In this document: positions 32,303-33,680 of the stretch, piece after piece
How the letters are laid out: every line of letters begins with the position of its first letter
Position numbering within the stretch: the stretch's first letter is position 1
Assembly: GCF_002885955.2 (NCBI RefSeq)
Contig: NZ_POQS01000003.1
Coordinates: 688,440 to 722,119 of the forward strand
Source: Achromobacter pulmonis
GTDB lineage: Bacteria > Pseudomonadota > Gammaproteobacteria > Burkholderiales > Burkholderiaceae_B
Direction of reading: 5' to 3'
DNA: 33,680 nucleotides
Translations under genes and position numbers: made by a program
Notes under the pieces: generated by a model
The model's database searches: none
Seen by the model: the letters and a program-made list of their open reading frames with translations, nothing else
What the model was told of the DNA's origin: nothing

Positions 32303-33046
32303 ATGCTGGTAATCTCCGTGATATCCACCAAAGGCGGCGTGGGCAAGACCACCTCGGCAGCCAATCTCGGTGGCCTCGCCGCCGACGCCGGATTGCGTGT
32401 GCTGATGCTCGATCTCGACGTGCGGGCCACGCTGTCTTCCTATTACGAACTGGCTCACCGCGCGCCGGGCGGTATCTACGAGCAGCTCGCCTTCAACGAG
32501 CGCGACCTCGACCAGTTCGTGTCCCATACCGTCGTCGCGGGCCTGGACCTGGTGCTGATCGACACCCAGGGTGCACGCTCGGTGCTGTTGGAGATGGCGG
32601 TGCTCGCCTCCAGCCTGGCGCTGTCGCCCGTGACCCCGGAAATCCTCGCGGCCCGTGAGCTGCGGCGCGGTACCATGCAGTTGCTGGAGGACATCGCGCC
32701 CCCGCCGCTGCATCTGCTGCTCATCAATCGTGTTCACCCCGTGTCTGCCAACGCTCGGCTGATCCAGCAGGCGCTGCACGACTTGTTTCAGGATCACACG
32801 GGCATCCGCGTGCTGGGCACCGACGTGCCGGCCATCGAGTCCTATCCGCGCGCCGCAACCCGCGGCCTGCCGGTGCATCGCATTGAACATCGCCAGCCAC
32901 CGGGCAGAGTCGCGCCCGCCGCGCTGGACACCATGCGCGCGCTCGCCGGCGAACTGTTCCCACAGTGGCAAGACAGATTTGCCCTCGTGTCCGGCCGTCC
33001 TTCCCGTTCTATTGAAACCGGGAGGCCCCATGGCGAACGCACATGA
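32303..33046 (+). CDS. parA: ParA-family ATPase of the ICE core
   Basis: The protein has 247 residues. Walker A: VISVISTKGGVGKTTSAANL with K10 and K15. The second motif is LMLDLDVRATLSS, and the Walker B-like segment is LVLIDTQGA. Near residue 80 VSHTVVAGLDLVL passes straight into IDTQGARSV; relatives as I remember them (about 290 residues) carry some 40 residues in between and a few more after LLEDIA, so this copy may have internal in-frame deletions. In ICEclc the ParA/Shi pair causes division arrest of transfer-competent cells. The gene overlaps the next by 17 bases. Confidence 0.9.
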   Translation: MLVISVISTKGGVGKTTSAANLGGLAADAGLRVLMLDLDVRATLSSYYELAHRAPGGIYEQLAFNERDLDQFVSHTVVAGLDLVLIDTQGARSVLLEMAVLASSLALSPVTPEILAARELRRGTMQLLEDIAPPPLHLLLINRVHPVSANARLIQQALHDLFQDHTGIRVLGTDVPAIESYPRAATRGLPVHRIEHRQPPGRVAPAALDTMRALAGELFPQWQDRFALVSGRPSRSIETGRPHGERT

Positions 33047-33290
33047 GCTGTCCCGTGGCCACAAGCGGCTGCGCGCCCTGATCGAGTTCGCGGTGAGCGA
33101 AGGCTGGCACGTGAAGCGCACACGGGGCGGACACCTCAAGTTCACCAAGGCCGGCTGCGCCGCCATCTATACCAGTTCGACAGCGAGCGACTACCGGGCC
33201 GACCTCAACGCCCGTGCGCAGATCCGCCGCGCCGAGCGCGAGGCGCGCATGGCCCGGCCTGCCAACGCTGAGGGATGCGGCCATGGCTGA
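33030..33290 (+). CDS. Small ICE core protein (Shi-like)
   Basis: The product is 86 residues with GGAGG 4 bases before ATG 33030. Sequence features: GHKRLRALIEFAVSEGWHVK, RTRGGHLKFTKAGCAA and a charged C-terminal helix (ARAQIRRAEREARMAR). The R-GGHLKF stretch looks like a HicA-type double-stranded-RNA-binding-like fold. The place between parA and parB is that of shi in ICEclc, where Shi acts with ParA to stop cell division. The name is by position, not by sequence comparison. It overlaps parB by 8 bases. Confidence 0.75.
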   Translation: MANAHELSRGHKRLRALIEFAVSEGWHVKRTRGGHLKFTKAGCAAIYTSSTASDYRADLNARAQIRRAEREARMARPANAEGCGHG

Positions 33291-33680
33291 GATGACCTCC
33301 CACGACATGGCCGGCAAGCTGCTTGCCGCCGGGTTCGAGCGAAGTGGGCCATCGGCCACGACCTTGAGCGACCCGATCGCCGACACACCGATGGTCGTGA
33401 CACTGGATCAGTTGCGGCCCTACGACCACGACCCGCGCAAAAAGCGCAACTCGGCCTACGATGAAATCAAGGCTTCCATCCGCGAGCGTGGCCTGGATGC
33501 TGCGCCCGCCATCACACGCCGTCCTGGCGAGGCGCACTACATCATCCGCAACGGCGGCAACACCAGGCTGGCGATCCTGCGTGAACTCTGGGCGGAGACC
33601 AAGGACGAACGCTTTTTCCGCATATCGTGCCTGTTCCGGCCGTGGCCAGCGCGCGGAGAGATCGTCGCGCTGACCGGGCA
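33283..33680 (+). CDS. parB: ParB-family protein of the ICE core, N-terminal part (cut by window edge)
   Basis: ATG 33283 follows AGGGATG and opens a frame of 132 codons to the window end. MVVTLDQLRPYDHDPRKKRN, then EIKASIRERGLDAAPAITRR and AHYIIRNGGNTRLAILREL form the ParB/sulfiredoxin nuclease-like N-terminal domain (about 35-100) as found in the PFGI-1-class ICE ParB proteins. The HTH and the rest lie beyond the window. Translationally coupled to the small gene before it. It probably serves element maintenance or stability together with ParA. Confidence 0.88.
   Translation, partial: MAEMTSHDMAGKLLAAGFERSGPSATTLSDPIADTPMVVTLDQLRPYDHDPRKKRNSAYDEIKASIRERGLDAAPAITRRPGEAHYIIRNGGNTRLAILRELWAETKDERFFRISCLFRPWPARGEIVALTG

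Larger units (their letters stand above)
534..33680. mobile_element. Integrative and conjugative element of the ICEclc/PFGI-1 class, integrase end (partial)
   Basis: The left limit is placed in the last 18 bases of tRNA-Gly because recombinases of the IntB13 type recombine there; the exact crossover cannot be read from one end. Evidence for an ICE and not just any island: an IntB13-length integrase next to tRNA-Gly, and an AlpA/ParA/small protein/ParB series at 32.1-33.7 kb, as at the start of the ICEclc core. Between them lie about 29 kb of accessory genes containing two complete insertion sequences and at least seven broken genes. Relaxase, type IV secretion and attR are not in the window, so mobility itself is unproven. 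Confidence 0.85.

Noticed and set aside
534..33680. A second copy of the tRNA-Gly 3' end (attR) or a CRISPR array inside the window
   Set aside because: I saw no repeat of the tRNA tail further on and no regularly spaced repeats. The right end is presumably beyond the window.

Overview
The window is one edge of a bacterial genomic island. The host looks like a GC-rich betaproteobacterium, probably Alcaligenaceae (Bordetella/Achromobacter type). That placement rests on the style of the chromosomal trmB start and on the gene families present, so it is an inference and not a species call. A tRNA-Gly gene (anticodon CCC, 478-551) follows the start of trmB. It is followed at once by a 656-residue tyrosine recombinase of the ICEclc/IntB13 type, which targets the 3' end of tRNA-Gly. 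The window ends in AlpA(remnant)-ParA-small protein-ParB(partial), the order that opens the conserved core of ICEclc/PFGI-1-class integrative and conjugative elements. So 534-33680 is best read as the integrase end, the whole accessory region and the first core genes of an ICE. The far end (attR) and the transfer genes lie outside.

The accessory region (about 2.8-32.1 kb) is a mosaic. (1) 2.8-3.9 kb is debris: a frameshifted aminotransferase and a DUF2332-type fragment. (2) 4.0-10.7 kb holds a catabolic block. A TetR protein carries an integrase-like N-terminal domain. It faces a convergent minus-strand operon of MHS-type transporter, acyl-CoA synthetase, HSD10-like dehydrogenase and crotonase-fold protein. 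A second integrase C-terminus remnant lies behind it. The operon has no acyl-CoA dehydrogenase or thiolase, which suggests an already unsaturated or otherwise activated carboxylate as substrate. (3) 10.9-17.7 kb holds a MarC-family membrane protein and a complete pqiA1-pqiA2-pqiB-pqiC envelope-lipid-transport operon with a divergent TetR regulator. pqiC is cut by an IS5-type element flanked by 10-bp direct repeats. (4) 17.7-22.4 kb holds an oxidoreductase start joined to an RND-type outer-membrane channel gene, which is itself cut by an IS256-family element with an 8-bp target duplication. Two universal-stress-type genes and a decayed pseudopilin follow. (5) 22.4-32.1 kb is a regulator-dense block: LysR, XRE, a LysR-like sensor domain without HTH, AraC, a Bcr/CflA exporter, MarR, a polyprenyl diphosphate synthase with a possible coupled leader peptide, and two TetR proteins.

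The parts seem to combine uptake and CoA-dependent breakdown of a carboxylate, envelope maintenance and efflux, and a set of one-component sensors. Some of those sensors could, as in ICEclc, also influence the element's transfer. Both IS insertions can be undone on paper to restore the reading frame, so they are recent compared with the frameshifted debris. The most unusual items are the XRE/HTH-less-LysR pair around a shared palindrome, the recombinase-domain/TetR fusion, the crotonase with a histidine in place of a catalytic glutamate, and the mosaic state of AlpA and ParA at the accessory/core junction.
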